From Rhodococcus sp. B50 (GTDB lineage: Bacteria > Actinomycetota > Actinomycetes > Mycobacteriales > Mycobacteriaceae): 64,000 nucleotides of DNA. The notes below the pieces were generated by a model. That model was not told the DNA's origin and did not search any database. It worked only from the letters and a program-made list of their open reading frames with translations. Shown one piece after another: positions 1-8,490 of this stretch; position 1 is the stretch's first letter, and every line of letters begins with the position of its first letter. Location of the stretch: the NCBI RefSeq assembly GCF_013602415.1, contig NZ_WPAG02000002.1, positions 3,413,480 through 3,477,479 of the forward strand. The letters run 5' to 3'. Both the position numbers and the translations under genes were made by a program.

Positions 1-1
1 C

Positions 2-1441
2 GCTCTGGGATTCGGTGCCGTCGCCGCCGTCGCCACGCTCGGAGCCTTCGCCGTCGTCTACGGCGAACAACGTCCTTATCGTGTGCGTGCCCGGACGGTC
101 GCCGTCGTCGGCACGGTGCTCGTGCTGCTGGCGACGATCGGCGCCGCGGCCGGGTCGGTGGTCCACGCCGCGGTGGCCGCCGGCGGATCGGCGTGGTGGT
201 ATCTGGTGGTCGTCGCGGCGATGACCGCGACCGTCTCGGTGTGCGCGTTCGTCGTCGACGCATTGCGCATGGGTGCGCCGGGCGCCTTCCTGATGTTGTT
301 GTCCCTCGAGATCGCGTCGGCTCTGCCCGCACTGGGGGTGTCCGTCCCGACGGTCGCGGCGTGGACAGCGATGGGGGCGGGGACGGCCGTCGTGGTGTCC
401 GTGTCCGGTGCCCCCTTCCGGCCACGGACCCCGGAACGCACCGCGGTGGCCGCGGCGGTCACTGCCGTCGACGCGGTCTTCGAGGAGAACTCGCCGGCGC
501 ATCGCCGCGCCGCCGTCCACGATCTGCACGTGGCCTGGCAGTTCCTGCACGACGCCGGACTCGTCGGGTCGGCACACCCCCTCGAACGGACACTGCACGC
601 CGCCCACATTCGATGCGCGGAGACACTGCACGATCGCCCTCGCGACGAGGCGGTCCCCGAGGACGACCTACGGTTGCAGCCTCCGCTGCGGCGCCCCTCG
701 GTGCGGTACCGCCTCGCGCGGGCCGCGCACCCGCACAGTCGGTCGGCGACGATCGCGGTGCGCCTGCTCGTCGCGGGGCCGGTCGCCGGCACGATCGCGA
801 TCGCGCTGGGCGTCGGGCGCCCCGATTGGGCGGTCATCACGGCGGCGATGATCCTGCATCAGGGACCGGACCGGATCCTCGGCTCGTACCGGGCCGCGCA
901 CCGCTTCATCGGCACCGTGCTCGGACTCGTCCTGCTGGCCTGCCTGACGCCCTTCCATCCGAGCGGTACCGCACTCGTCGTGGTGCTGGCCGCGGCGATG
1001 GCCGGCACCGAGATGTTCCTGGTGCGGAACTACGGCCTCGCGATGGTCTTCATCACCCCGCTCGTCGTCGTGCTCGGTGGGCTGGGCGCCCCCGGCGACC
1101 TGGTGACGGTCTCGCGCGACCGGTTCCTCGAGACCGTCGTCGGCGTCTGTGTCGCGCTGGCGGTGATGTGGGGTGTGCTGCCCCGCGCCCACCGCCGCGT
1201 CCTGGGCTTCGCCGACGGCCGCGTCCGCGACGCCGTCATGAGGATCGCCGCGTCGACGGATGCGCGGGAGTTGCCCGAACTGCGCCGCGACCTGGAGTTC
1301 GATCTGCATGCCTCCACCACCGCGGCCGTCATCGCCGCGCACACCGAGCCCGCGTGGACCCGGCAGTGCTGGACCGAACATCGCCGGCTCCACGAGCTCG
1401 GCTACCGGATCCTGACCCTGCCGGAACGACCGGGCCCCTGA
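2..1441 (+). CDS. FUSC-family integral membrane protein (5' end outside window)
   Basis: Partial gene: the reading frame is open from base 2 and reads hydrophobic coding sequence before the first internal ATG at 83, so the true start lies upstream of the window. The visible part has about four N-terminal membrane segments, a charged soluble stretch (roughly residues 150-240 of the visible part), then a second membrane block containing a D-W-A-V-I-T-A-A motif near its start. This two-block arrangement is typical of FUSC / aromatic-acid-exporter-like proteins. Such proteins are proposed to export aromatic acids or other organic anions; the substrate here cannot be read. It converges on the permease gene that ends at 1483, with a hairpin between them. 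Confidence 0.7.
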   Translation, partial: ALGFGAVAAVATLGAFAVVYGEQRPYRVRARTVAVVGTVLVLLATIGAAAGSVVHAAVAAGGSAWWYLVVVAAMTATVSVCAFVVDALRMGAPGAFLMLLSLEIASALPALGVSVPTVAAWTAMGAGTAVVVSVSGAPFRPRTPERTAVAAAVTAVDAVFEENSPAHRRAAVHDLHVAWQFLHDAGLVGSAHPLERTLHAAHIRCAETLHDRPRDEAVPEDDLRLQPPLRRPSVRYRLARAAHPHSRSATIAVRLLVAGPVAGTIAIALGVGRPDWAVITAAMILHQGPDRILGSYRAAHRFIGTVLGLVLLACLTPFHPSGTALVVVLAAAMAGTEMFLVRNYGLAMVFITPLVVVLGGLGAPGDLVTVSRDRFLETVVGVCVALAVMWGVLPRAHRRVLGFADGRVRDAVMRIAASTDARELPELRRDLEFDLHASTTAAVIAAHTEPAWTRQCWTEHRRLHELGYRILTLPERPGP

Positions 1442-1457
1442 AGCAGGGGTCCGGTCG
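1427..1457. terminator. Bidirectional terminator hairpin
   Basis: Inverted repeat with 14-bp arms (1427-1440 and 1444-1457), one mismatch and a 3-nt loop AAG. It overlaps the 3' end of the FUSC gene and lies 25 bp before the 3' end of the convergent permease gene, so it can serve both. No long T-tract, as is usual in high-GC actinobacteria. Confidence 0.75.
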
Positions 1458-1482
1458 CTTCCGTCGTAACACGCACCGTCCG

Positions 1483-3060
1483 TCAGAACACGAGCACTGC
1501 GAAGACGGTCGAGAGGACCAGTCCGGCCATCACCGGCAGGAAGCACTTGCGGGCCAGATCCAGCACGGGTACCCGGGCGAAACCGGCCACCGCGACCAGC
1601 GAGGACCAGGCGATGATGACGCCGCCACCGGACCAGATGTTGCCCATCTGGCCGATCGCCGCGAGCGTCGACGGGTCGACGTCGACGGCCGGGCCGAGAG
1701 CACCCGACAGAGCGCCGGTGAGGGGCAGTCCACTGAATCCGGAACCGTCGAGGCCCGCGACCACACCGATGAGCAGAATCCCGAAAGAGGTGACGAAGGC
1801 GTTCTGGGGCAGATGTGCCTGCACCGAGGTCACGAGGTCGAACAGGATCGCCGGGCCGGCGGCGTCGGCGGACAGGCCGAGGATCGGACCTGCGAACTCC
1901 GGGTTGCCGATGAAGAAGAAGCCGGCGATCGGGAGCACGCAGCCCATGGCCTTGAATGCGAAGACCAGACCGTCGACCAGATGATCCGAGGTGGTCTCGA
2001 GGAAGCTTCCACGGTCGGTCGAGGCCGCGGCGGCGAACAGGATCAGGGCTGCGATCCCGCCCACGATCGCGGCGGCCTCTCCGCCCTGCAGGGGCGGCAC
2101 GACCTCGGTGAACTTGCCCAGCATGAGATAGACGATGAACGCGAGGTAGGCCAGCGGGACGAGCATCGCGAACGCTTTCGCGGTACCGCGACGCTCCTTC
2201 TCCGCCTCGGCGGGGTCGGCGACCGGGTCGGACGGAGCCACCAGTACGGCCGTGGCCGCCGCTGCCTGCTCGCCGCCACTGCTGGGACCGCCGGCCGGTT
2301 CGGGCCGACGCGGAGGACGGGAGCCGCCTGCTCCCCCCGAGGAATCGTCGCTGCCACGCGTGTCACCGATGCCGCTGTCGGCTTCGGCTTCCCATTCGAC
2401 GAGCAGGTCGGCGGACGGTGCACGCCAGTGCCGCTTCTGGACGAAGTAGGTGATGAGCAGCGCCGTGACCCCGACGATCAACGAGAGGACCAGCGCCTTG
2501 TCCGCGACGGAGTCGGCGTCGACGCCGGCGGCTGCCGCAGAGATGCCGGGTGCGACCTTGATGATGTAGTCCGACGACAACGCCATGCCCTGACCGCAGA
2601 TCGCGATGACCATGCCCACCGACAGGGGGGACATGCCTGCGCGGATCGCGACGGGGATGAGTACCGCGCCGACGAGGGGTACGGCCGGGGTGGGCCAGAA
2701 GAACAGGGAGATCACGTAGGTGACGGCGGCGAGAACGAGGAAGCTGCTGGTGCCCGCACGCATGACGCGCCGGAACGGCGCGACCATCATCCGGTCTGCG
2801 CCGAGCTGGCGCAGCGCGCCGAGCATGGCCGTGACCATCGCGATGATGAGGAAGATGTTGAACAGTTCCTTCGCCGCGACGAGGCTCGCGTTGAAGATGG
2901 CCGACAGTCCCGTGACGATGCTGCCCGAGAACGTCAGTGCGGTCAGGAAGGTTGCGACGACTGCAGGAACGACGATGTTCTTCCGCAGGGCCATGGTGGC
3001 CAGGATGACGAGAATGCCGGCGAGGTAGACCCAGTGCGCGGCGGTGAGTTGTACGTCCAA
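1483..3060 (-). CDS. Ion-transporter-superfamily-like permease (putative organic anion/substrate uptake)
   Basis: 525-residue polytopic membrane protein with about 11-12 hydrophobic segments. A polar Ser/Gly/Pro-rich cytoplasmic loop (about residues 210-275) divides the protein into two halves. Each half carries small-residue-rich membrane stretches, such as P-T-P-A-V-P-L-V-G near residue 125, resembling the re-entrant loops of GntP/DcuC/CitMHS-type ion transporters. The substrate is not readable. Its promoter carries a 12-bp motif (3202-3213) also found upstream of the PucR-linked catabolic operon (6605-6616), so it probably imports that pathway's substrate; this link is inference. The ATG at 3060 has a purine-poor upstream region. 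The gene converges on the FUSC gene. Confidence 0.6.
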   Translation of the reverse strand: MDVQLTAAHWVYLAGILVILATMALRKNIVVPAVVATFLTALTFSGSIVTGLSAIFNASLVAAKELFNIFLIIAMVTAMLGALRQLGADRMMVAPFRRVMRAGTSSFLVLAAVTYVISLFFWPTPAVPLVGAVLIPVAIRAGMSPLSVGMVIAICGQGMALSSDYIIKVAPGISAAAAGVDADSVADKALVLSLIVGVTALLITYFVQKRHWRAPSADLLVEWEAEADSGIGDTRGSDDSSGGAGGSRPPRRPEPAGGPSSGGEQAAAATAVLVAPSDPVADPAEAEKERRGTAKAFAMLVPLAYLAFIVYLMLGKFTEVVPPLQGGEAAAIVGGIAALILFAAAASTDRGSFLETTSDHLVDGLVFAFKAMGCVLPIAGFFFIGNPEFAGPILGLSADAAGPAILFDLVTSVQAHLPQNAFVTSFGILLIGVVAGLDGSGFSGLPLTGALSGALGPAVDVDPSTLAAIGQMGNIWSGGGVIIAWSSLVAVAGFARVPVLDLARKCFLPVMAGLVLSTVFAVLVF

Positions 3061-3177
3061 GGCGATTCCTTCGACAGGGGGGGTGGAACGAGTCGGGCTG
3101 TGTTCGTGGACGGTGAATGGGAACTCGATGTATTGGGGGAACTTTCCGCTACGGCCCGTGCTCGGTCAACGAGAACG

Positions 3178-3213
3178 GTGCACAGTGACCGACACGCTAG
3201 CTGTGCACTGTGT
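3178..3213. promoter_or_regulatory. Paired GTGCAC motifs, putative PucR-regulon operator
   Basis: GTGCACAGTG (3178-3187) is followed by TGTGCACTGTGT (3202-3213). The second copy is identical over 12 bp to 6605-6616 in the promoter of the catabolic operon. The shared sequence and the shared context support a common regulator, most simply the PucR protein encoded at 4842-6494. Confidence 0.5.
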
Positions 3214-3405
3214 TCCACTTTTGCGATTTCGTGACGCCGAGTCGCCCGCGTGTGAAAAATTGCTACGAACATGTGTCGCGAGCCCGGCGCCGGCCTCGCG
3301 ATGCCGTCGAATGTGCACCCTGCCCCGACCCGACCGGATCCGGTGTGCAGGTTGTCCCTGTGGTGACGATGCACCCGCCGACGATGCAGTGCGACAGTGG
3401 TTCGA

Positions 3406-3422
3406 CGGTACGAACCGTACCG
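3406..3422. promoter_or_regulatory. Palindromic operator candidate for the MFS gene
   Basis: Perfect inverted repeat with 7-bp arms and a 3-bp spacer, CGGTACG-AAC-CGTACCG, located 29 bp upstream of the MFS start codon. The size fits a dimeric regulator site. No adjacent regulator gene other than PucR is present. Confidence 0.4.
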
Positions 3423-3451
3423 TGTGAGTCCCCGAGGTTCCGGAGAGTTCG

Positions 3452-4855
3452 ATGACCACTCGCACCGCTGCACCGGCGGCCCCGGCCGGGACGGATACGG
3501 GCACTCCCCTGGCCCTGTCCGCCCTGCTCGCCGGAACCCTCGTCGGGACACTGAGCAACAACATCATCAATGTCCCACTGCCACAGATACTTTCCGACTT
3601 CGATGCGAGTCTCGAAGATGGCGCGCTGCTTGCCGTCGGATTCCTCCTCACGTTCGCCGCGGCGATGCCCCTCGCGGGGTACATCGGTGATCGATACGGT
3701 CGGCGGCGCGTCTACTGCGGTGCTCTGCTCGGCACCGCGATCTGCGCGGCCGGGGCGGCGACGGCGCCGACACTCGAGATCCTCGTGGCCTGGCGCGCAC
3801 TCGGTGGACTCGCGGCCGCCGCCTTCGCCCCGGCCGTCATGGGGCTGATCGCGTGGTTGTTCGGCGCGCACCGACGCGCACGCGCGGTGAGCGCGTGGGC
3901 CACCGTGAACGGGCTCGGCCAGGCCATCGGCCCCACCCTCGGCGGCTTCGTTGCGGGACAGTGGGGTTGGCGATGGGTTTTCGTCCCGATGATCCCGATT
4001 GCACTGATCGGACTCGCCGGAACCCTGCGCTGGATCCCGATCTTCCCCGGCCGCAGGATGACTCTCGACGTGCTCGGTGCGGTCGCACTCACCCTCGGTT
4101 CCGCCGGAGCAGTGCTGGGGCTGAGCATGTTCGGACAGGCGGGGATCCCCACGTCCGTCGCGGGAATCGTGCTGGCGGTCTCCATCGTCGTACTCGTCGG
4201 TTTCGTCGGGCACTGCCTTCGCGCGACCGTACCGTTCGTCGACGTTCGACTGCTGGTCGAGAGCAGGTTCGCACGGAGCGCGGCCGCCGCCTTCGCACAG
4301 ATGTTCTGCCTGGGCGCGGCCCTGCTGGCCGTGCCGCTGCGGTTGCATGCGACGGGAGCGTCGACGGCCACGGCCGGGGCGATCCTGTTCGCGTTGCCCG
4401 CAGTGATGGCGGCCCTCGCACCGGTAGTCGGCCGCACCGTCGATCGTGTCGGAGGACGACGGATGTTGCGGGCGGGGCTGGTGGTGCTCCTCGTCGGTCA
4501 GATCGCGCTTGCCGTCGCACTTTCCGCGGACGAACCGCGACTGTGGCTCGTCGCGACCGTCCTGGCGCTCACCGGCGCCGGCATCGCCGCCGTGCAGACC
4601 CCCGCCGCAGCCGGATCGACGCGCTCCCCGGCGGGTGAGCGCGGGACGGGACTGGGCGTGTTCAACCTGATCCGGTTCGGCGGGTCCGCCGTCGGGGCGG
4701 CGTGGGTGACCGTCGCGCTCGGTTCGTGGACGGCCGGTCCGCTCTTCGCGGTGTGTGCCGTGGTCGTGAGCGCGGGGCTGGCCGCATCGTTCCTGGGGAC
4801 GGATCCGGAAGACACCGAACCCGTCTCCGATTCGACGGCCCTCAGCGGTAGTTGA
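3452..4855 (+). CDS. MFS transporter, DHA2-like drug/metabolite exporter
   Basis: 467 residues with 12-14 predicted membrane helices. Loop 2-3 carries the MFS signature G-Y-I-G-D-R-Y-G-R-R-R, followed by a conserved arginine in W-R-A-L-G-G and a motif-C-like G-P-x-x-G-G in helix 5, the antiporter signature. This points to proton-coupled export, probably of small organic molecules. The ATG at 3452 is preceded by GGAGAG-type purines. Its last 14 bases overlap the 3' end of the convergent PucR gene. It may protect the cell from the substrate or an intermediate of the neighbouring pathway; that is inference from position. Confidence 0.75.
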   Translation: MTTRTAAPAAPAGTDTGTPLALSALLAGTLVGTLSNNIINVPLPQILSDFDASLEDGALLAVGFLLTFAAAMPLAGYIGDRYGRRRVYCGALLGTAICAAGAATAPTLEILVAWRALGGLAAAAFAPAVMGLIAWLFGAHRRARAVSAWATVNGLGQAIGPTLGGFVAGQWGWRWVFVPMIPIALIGLAGTLRWIPIFPGRRMTLDVLGAVALTLGSAGAVLGLSMFGQAGIPTSVAGIVLAVSIVVLVGFVGHCLRATVPFVDVRLLVESRFARSAAAAFAQMFCLGAALLAVPLRLHATGASTATAGAILFALPAVMAALAPVVGRTVDRVGGRRMLRAGLVVLLVGQIALAVALSADEPRLWLVATVLALTGAGIAAVQTPAAAGSTRSPAGERGTGLGVFNLIRFGGSAVGAAWVTVALGSWTAGPLFAVCAVVVSAGLAASFLGTDPEDTEPVSDSTALSGS

Positions 4856-6494
4856 TCTCGTTCTCGACCGACGTGCGCAACCGGTCGAGTAGCTCGAGTC
4901 TCATCGCGAGCCAGGCCGTGAACTGGTTTTCGGGCAACCGGACGTCCATCGCCATCGCGCGGGAGATCCGATCGATTTTCGACAGCATCGTGTTGCGGTG
5001 TACCGACAGCTCCCGGGCCGCCGCGTTGACGTTCCCACCGGCCGCGAGATAGGCCAGCAACGTGTCGTACAGGTCGGTGCCGGGCTTGAGCGACCCGAAC
5101 ACGTCGCCGACGAACCTGCGGCTGCGGTCGGTCTCGGCGACCAGCTCGAGCACGCCGTAACCCCGCAGCTCCCGATACGCCACCGAACCCGACATCCCGA
5201 GCCGTTGCCCGATTCCGAGCGCCACGCGGGCTTGCCGGTAGCTCTCCCGGATCTGATCCGCGCCGACGGCCGGAGCGCCGTGGGCGACGGGCACCGGACG
5301 CACGCGCCGGCGGGACAGATCCTGCGACACCGCGTCGGCATACTCGGCGATCTCGAGTTCGATGTCGCGCGGGTCGCGGTACCGGAGCGAACGCACCACC
5401 ACCAGGACGTCGCCGATCACCGTGACGTACGACCGCACCGACGGATGGGGCAGCACGCTGGCCGCGTACCGGGCCAGACGCAACAGTCCGCCGGATTCGT
5501 CGGCGCCGGGGCCTGCCGGGTTCTCCCCGTAACCGGGAGCGACGAAGACCGCGAACGTCGAGGTCAGGTCGATGTCGTGGTACTCGGCGCGGGCCTGCAT
5601 GTCGTGCTGGCTGGTGAAGCTGCCGTGCACCAGCGCCTGCACGAAATCTCCACGGGCCCGTTCCTCGGCCTCGTCGACGCTGCGTTGCCGCAACATCTCC
5701 GAACCGATGATCGCCGTCGCCTGTTCGGTGACGACCGCGTGCTGGGCCGACTCGTGCGGTCCGGGGGACGCCCCCGAGGCGAGCACCACCACCCAGCCCT
5801 CGAATCGTTTACCGAGCCTGATGGTGCTCGCGGTGCACGTCCAGTGGGTGCCTCCGACGACCTCCTCCACCACATGGGTGTCGTGGTGCGCGTGACGATC
5901 CGCGGCCGTCACCGTCGACAGCTGTTTGTGCAGTATCTCCGAGATCTCCTCCGCCTGAGCGGGATTGACACCGTGGAAGGCCACGGCCTGACCGCGCGCG
6001 TCGAGGGCGATCGCCGGATGCTGCGCGAGAGCGGAGACCTCCTTGACCAGCAGGGTCAGTCCCGCGCCGCGGTGCAGCAGACCGGCGAGAGTCGAATGCA
6101 CGTGCGCGGAGTAGCGCATGACGTGGACTTCCTGCATGAGCGACCGCTCGGCGAGCAGCCGGTTGAGCGCCGCGAATCCCACAGGGAGGTCGAGTTCGAT
6201 CACCACCAGCCCCGGAGGCCACGGCACTCCGGCGGGCACCGCGCCGTCGACGACGAGCGCCGCGACATCGCGGGCCGCGAGCGCCGACAGGGCGTGCGCG
6301 CTGTCGGGGAGCAATTCCGGCCGGGCATAGACGGCGACACCGGTGAGATCGTCGAACCGGCCGACGACCTCGCCGAACGGCAGCACCCAGGTGAGCGCCC
6401 GGTCGAGATCGGCCTCGCGATCCACGACCCGGGCACCGGCCATGAGCGGTTCGTCGAGCAACCCTCGGACTGTCAGGCGCGGGCTCGATTCCAT
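4842..6494 (-). CDS. PucR-family transcriptional regulator
   Basis: About 550 residues from the ATG at 6494. An in-frame upstream extension is possible to 6707, but it carries no conserved sequence, and the recognisable PucR N-terminal domain begins just after 6494 (T-V-R-G-L-L). The C-terminus carries the PucR helix-turn-helix, seen as A-A-R-E-L-S-V-H-R-N-T-M-L-S-K-I, with a GGDEF-like middle region. PucR regulators sense purine-degradation or other nitrogen-compound metabolites and control the adjacent catabolic genes. The gene is divergent from the HbpS-HDO operon, with a 322-bp shared promoter region carrying the GTGCAC motif. It is the best candidate regulator for the operon and the permease. 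Confidence 0.85.
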   Translation of the reverse strand: MESSPRLTVRGLLDEPLMAGARVVDREADLDRALTWVLPFGEVVGRFDDLTGVAVYARPELLPDSAHALSALAARDVAALVVDGAVPAGVPWPPGLVVIELDLPVGFAALNRLLAERSLMQEVHVMRYSAHVHSTLAGLLHRGAGLTLLVKEVSALAQHPAIALDARGQAVAFHGVNPAQAEEISEILHKQLSTVTAADRHAHHDTHVVEEVVGGTHWTCTASTIRLGKRFEGWVVVLASGASPGPHESAQHAVVTEQATAIIGSEMLRQRSVDEAEERARGDFVQALVHGSFTSQHDMQARAEYHDIDLTSTFAVFVAPGYGENPAGPGADESGGLLRLARYAASVLPHPSVRSYVTVIGDVLVVVRSLRYRDPRDIELEIAEYADAVSQDLSRRRVRPVPVAHGAPAVGADQIRESYRQARVALGIGQRLGMSGSVAYRELRGYGVLELVAETDRSRRFVGDVFGSLKPGTDLYDTLLAYLAAGGNVNAAARELSVHRNTMLSKIDRISRAMAMDVRLPENQFTAWLAMRLELLDRLRTSVENEINYR

Positions 6495-6816
6495 GGGGAC
6501 CTGCTTCCATCGGAGCATCGGCGGCCGCGAGGGGACGGGCCGGCCGACAGTGTGGCGGTGTGCACTTTCTACACCAGATACCAGAGTCATGCGTCCCTCA
6601 CGCATGTGCACTGTGTCCATCGAGAGCCGAAAACAACGGTGATCTTGACCGTCCCCTTCGGCGCACGGTCCTGTTAGAAATGAGCCACGCCGGACACACC
6701 GCTCCACCCCGGCCCCGCCGACACTTCAGCGACGCGGCATCGGCGGGACGCATACGGATCCCGACGCGGACCGGGAATCGTCCGAATCTCCGACCCGACT
6801 TCGAAAGTGGAGACCA
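6495..6816. promoter_or_regulatory. Divergent promoter region, pucR-like gene and catabolic operon
   Basis: 322 bp without a convincing gene. It contains TGTGCACT (6559-6566) and TGTGCACTGTGT (6605-6616), spaced about 46 bp apart; the latter is shared with the permease promoter. A purine-rich AGTGGAGACCA precedes the HbpS-like start at 6817. The in-frame N-terminal extension of PucR through this region lacks conservation that I recognise. Confidence 0.5.
6605..6616. promoter_or_regulatory. TGTGCACTGTGT motif, putative PucR site
   Basis: A 12-bp exact match to 3202-3213 in the permease promoter, with a second partial copy at 6559-6566. This placement is where an activator of the divergent catabolic operon or an autoregulator would bind. 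Confidence 0.5.
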
Positions 6817-7266
6817 ATGCATCGAATCCACCGCATCACCCTCGACGACGCACTCCCCCTGCTCGCCGCCGGCCGCGCGAAGGCCGAGGAGATCGGCGTG
6901 AAGCAGACCCTGTGCGTCTGCGACGAGAGCGCGAACGTCATTGCTCTGCACCGGCTTCCCGGCGCCCGCCTGACAGGCGTGGAGATCGCCATGGCGAAGG
7001 CGTTCACCGCCGCCGGACACGAGCGCGCCACCCACCTGTTCAACGAGGGGCCCAACGGACCCGCCCTCCCCGGCAACGAGGCGTTCGGCATCAGCCACAT
7101 GCTCCCCGGGAAGTTCGCGATCTTCGTCGGCGGCTTCCCCCTCGTCTACGACGGGCAGATCGTCGGCGCCGTCGGCATCAGCGGCGGCAACGGCGAGCAG
7201 GACAAGGCGGTCGGCGCCGCCATGATCGCCGAATTCGAAGCTCTGACCTCCGCGATCACCGCCTGA
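6817..7266 (+). CDS. HbpS/GlcG-family (DUF336) protein
   Basis: 149 residues, the usual single-domain length for this family. The fold signature is visible as the C-terminal G-A-V-G-I-S-G-G-N-G-E-Q-D turn and the helix M-A-K-A-F-T-A-A-G. Relatives include GlcG of glycolate loci and HbpS, an extracellular haem-binding protein. I see no signal peptide, so this one is probably cytoplasmic. Such proteins are common accessory members of catabolic operons and their biochemical role is poorly defined. It is first in the operon, 39 bp before the HDO gene, with AGTGGAGACCA before the ATG. A haem or small-molecule chaperone role is possible but not shown. Confidence 0.8.
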   Translation: MHRIHRITLDDALPLLAAGRAKAEEIGVKQTLCVCDESANVIALHRLPGARLTGVEIAMAKAFTAAGHERATHLFNEGPNGPALPGNEAFGISHMLPGKFAIFVGGFPLVYDGQIVGAVGISGGNGEQDKAVGAAMIAEFEALTSAITA

Positions 7267-7305
7267 TCGCCTCCCCGCACGACCCCTTCACCGAAAGGCA
7301 TCATC

Positions 7306-8025
7306 ATGACCGAACTGCTCGGACGCGACGAATTCCGCGCCGCACTCGAAGACGCCATCAAGGGACGCGAGGCGAAGAACGCCTCGTTCAGCAAGGCGTG
7401 GGCCGAGGGCAAGCTCGAGAAGCACCACTTCGCCCGGTGGGCCGAGAACCACTACCACTACGTCGGCCCCTTCGCCGACTACCTGGCGAACATCTACTCC
7501 AACACCCCCGATCACTTCACCGACGCCAAGGACTTCACCCTCCAGAACATGTACGAGGAGGAACTGGCCGACATCCGGCACACCGACCTGCTCATCAAGT
7601 TCGCCGAGGCGTGCGGCACCACCAAGGAACGCGTCGAGGATCCGAACAACATGAACGCGGTCACCCGCGGACTCCAGGCCTGGTGCTACGCGGTGTCCCA
7701 GCGTGAACACTTCGTCGTCGCCACCGCGGCGCTGGTCGTCGGGCTCGAATCACAGGTGCCGAGTATCTACAAGAAGCAGATCGTCCCGCTGCGCGAGGTG
7801 TACGGCTTCACCGAGGACGAAATCGAGTTCTTCGACCTGCATATCACCTCGGATGTTGTGCACGGTGAGCGCGGCTACCAGATCGTCCTGGACTGCGCCG
7901 ACACCCCGCAGCTGCAGCAGCGCTGCCTGCAGCTCGTCCGGTGGGGAGCGGAGATGCGCTACTCGTACACGAAGGGCCTGTACGACACGTACGTCGCCCC
8001 CGATCTGGAGCTGGCGTCCGCCTGA
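7306..8025 (+). CDS. Haem-oxygenase-like diiron oxidase (HDO; TenA/PqqC/CADD fold)
   Basis: 239 residues, all-helical. Reading against the HDO pattern of CADD, UndA, BesC and SznF, every metal ligand position is occupied: E85, H92 (E-x6-H), E148, then H179-x3-D183-x2-H186. A true thiaminase II (TenA) or PqqC would not keep this set, so I call it a non-haem diiron (or Fe/Mn) enzyme rather than thiaminase. Known HDOs desaturate, cleave C-C bonds or oxidise amines. The reaction here is unknown. It is followed by a Rieske ferredoxin and a ferredoxin reductase that could reduce the metal centre. GAAAGG precedes the ATG. This looks like the key oxidative enzyme of the operon. Confidence 0.82.
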   Translation: MTELLGRDEFRAALEDAIKGREAKNASFSKAWAEGKLEKHHFARWAENHYHYVGPFADYLANIYSNTPDHFTDAKDFTLQNMYEEELADIRHTDLLIKFAEACGTTKERVEDPNNMNAVTRGLQAWCYAVSQREHFVVATAALVVGLESQVPSIYKKQIVPLREVYGFTEDEIEFFDLHITSDVVHGERGYQIVLDCADTPQLQQRCLQLVRWGAEMRYSYTKGLYDTYVAPDLELASA

Positions 8026-8094
8026 TCCGATGCGCGGGAGCGGAAGTCGCTCGCGGCTTCCGCTCCCGATGTCGCACACGAGCGAAGGAGAAGC

Positions 8095-8490
8095 ATGTCC
8101 ACCGAAATCATGGGCAGCGGGACCGCCGGCACCGCAGCCGAGCCCGAGTCCTGGGTCGCCGTCGCGAGCGTGAAAGAGGTGACCCGCCGCCGCAAGCTCC
8201 GCGTGGAGGTCGACGGCCTCGCGATCGCACTGTTCCATGCGAACGACCGCATCTACGCCTTCGCCGACCTGTGCATTCACCAGGACCGTTCTCTTGCGAA
8301 AGGCACGCTCCTGCACGGACGTGTCATCTGCCCCGGTCACCAGTGGCGCTTCGACCTCGAGACCGGATACGAGGAGGACCAGGACCTCTGCCAGCCGGTC
8401 TACCCCGTCCTCGTGCGCGACGAGACCGTCCTCGTCGACCCCACCCCGCGTCCGGCACCGGCCGCATCCGGAAAGGAGTGCACGGCATGA
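8095..8490 (+). CDS. Rieske [2Fe-2S] ferredoxin
   Basis: 131 residues with a single Rieske domain: C60-x-H62 and C79-x2-H82 ligate the cluster. It lacks any catalytic oxygenase domain, so it is an electron-transfer protein. GAAGGAGAA lies just before the ATG. Its stop codon overlaps the start of the ferredoxin reductase (ATGA), so the two are probably made together and form a NAD(P)H-to-Rieske chain. The natural acceptor in most operons is a Rieske oxygenase, but none is encoded here; the HDO next door is the most likely acceptor. The acceptor assignment is inference. Confidence 0.88.
   Translation: MSTEIMGSGTAGTAAEPESWVAVASVKEVTRRRKLRVEVDGLAIALFHANDRIYAFADLCIHQDRSLAKGTLLHGRVICPGHQWRFDLETGYEEDQDLCQPVYPVLVRDETVLVDPTPRPAPAASGKECTA

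Larger units (their letters stand above)
3061..3451. promoter_or_regulatory. Divergent promoter region between permease and MFS genes
   Basis: 391 bp without a gene. It holds two copies of a GTGCAC-centred motif (3178-3187 and 3202-3213) on the permease side. On the MFS side it holds the palindrome CGGTACG-AAC-CGTACCG at 3406-3422, 29 bp before the MFS start. An AT-richer patch lies between them (about 3210-3265). The short open frames crossing the region lack homology that I recognise and have no ribosome binding site, so I treat it as regulatory. Confidence 0.55.

Noticed and set aside
193..3234. 1013-codon plus-strand open frame covering the FUSC gene and the antisense of the permease
   Set aside because: Extreme Arg/Gly/Asp content, no motif, and it is a shadow of the two real genes.
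7306..8025. Thiaminase II (TenA) assignment
   Set aside because: Its conserved residues fit the diiron HDO set rather than the TenA cysteine/Glu active site.
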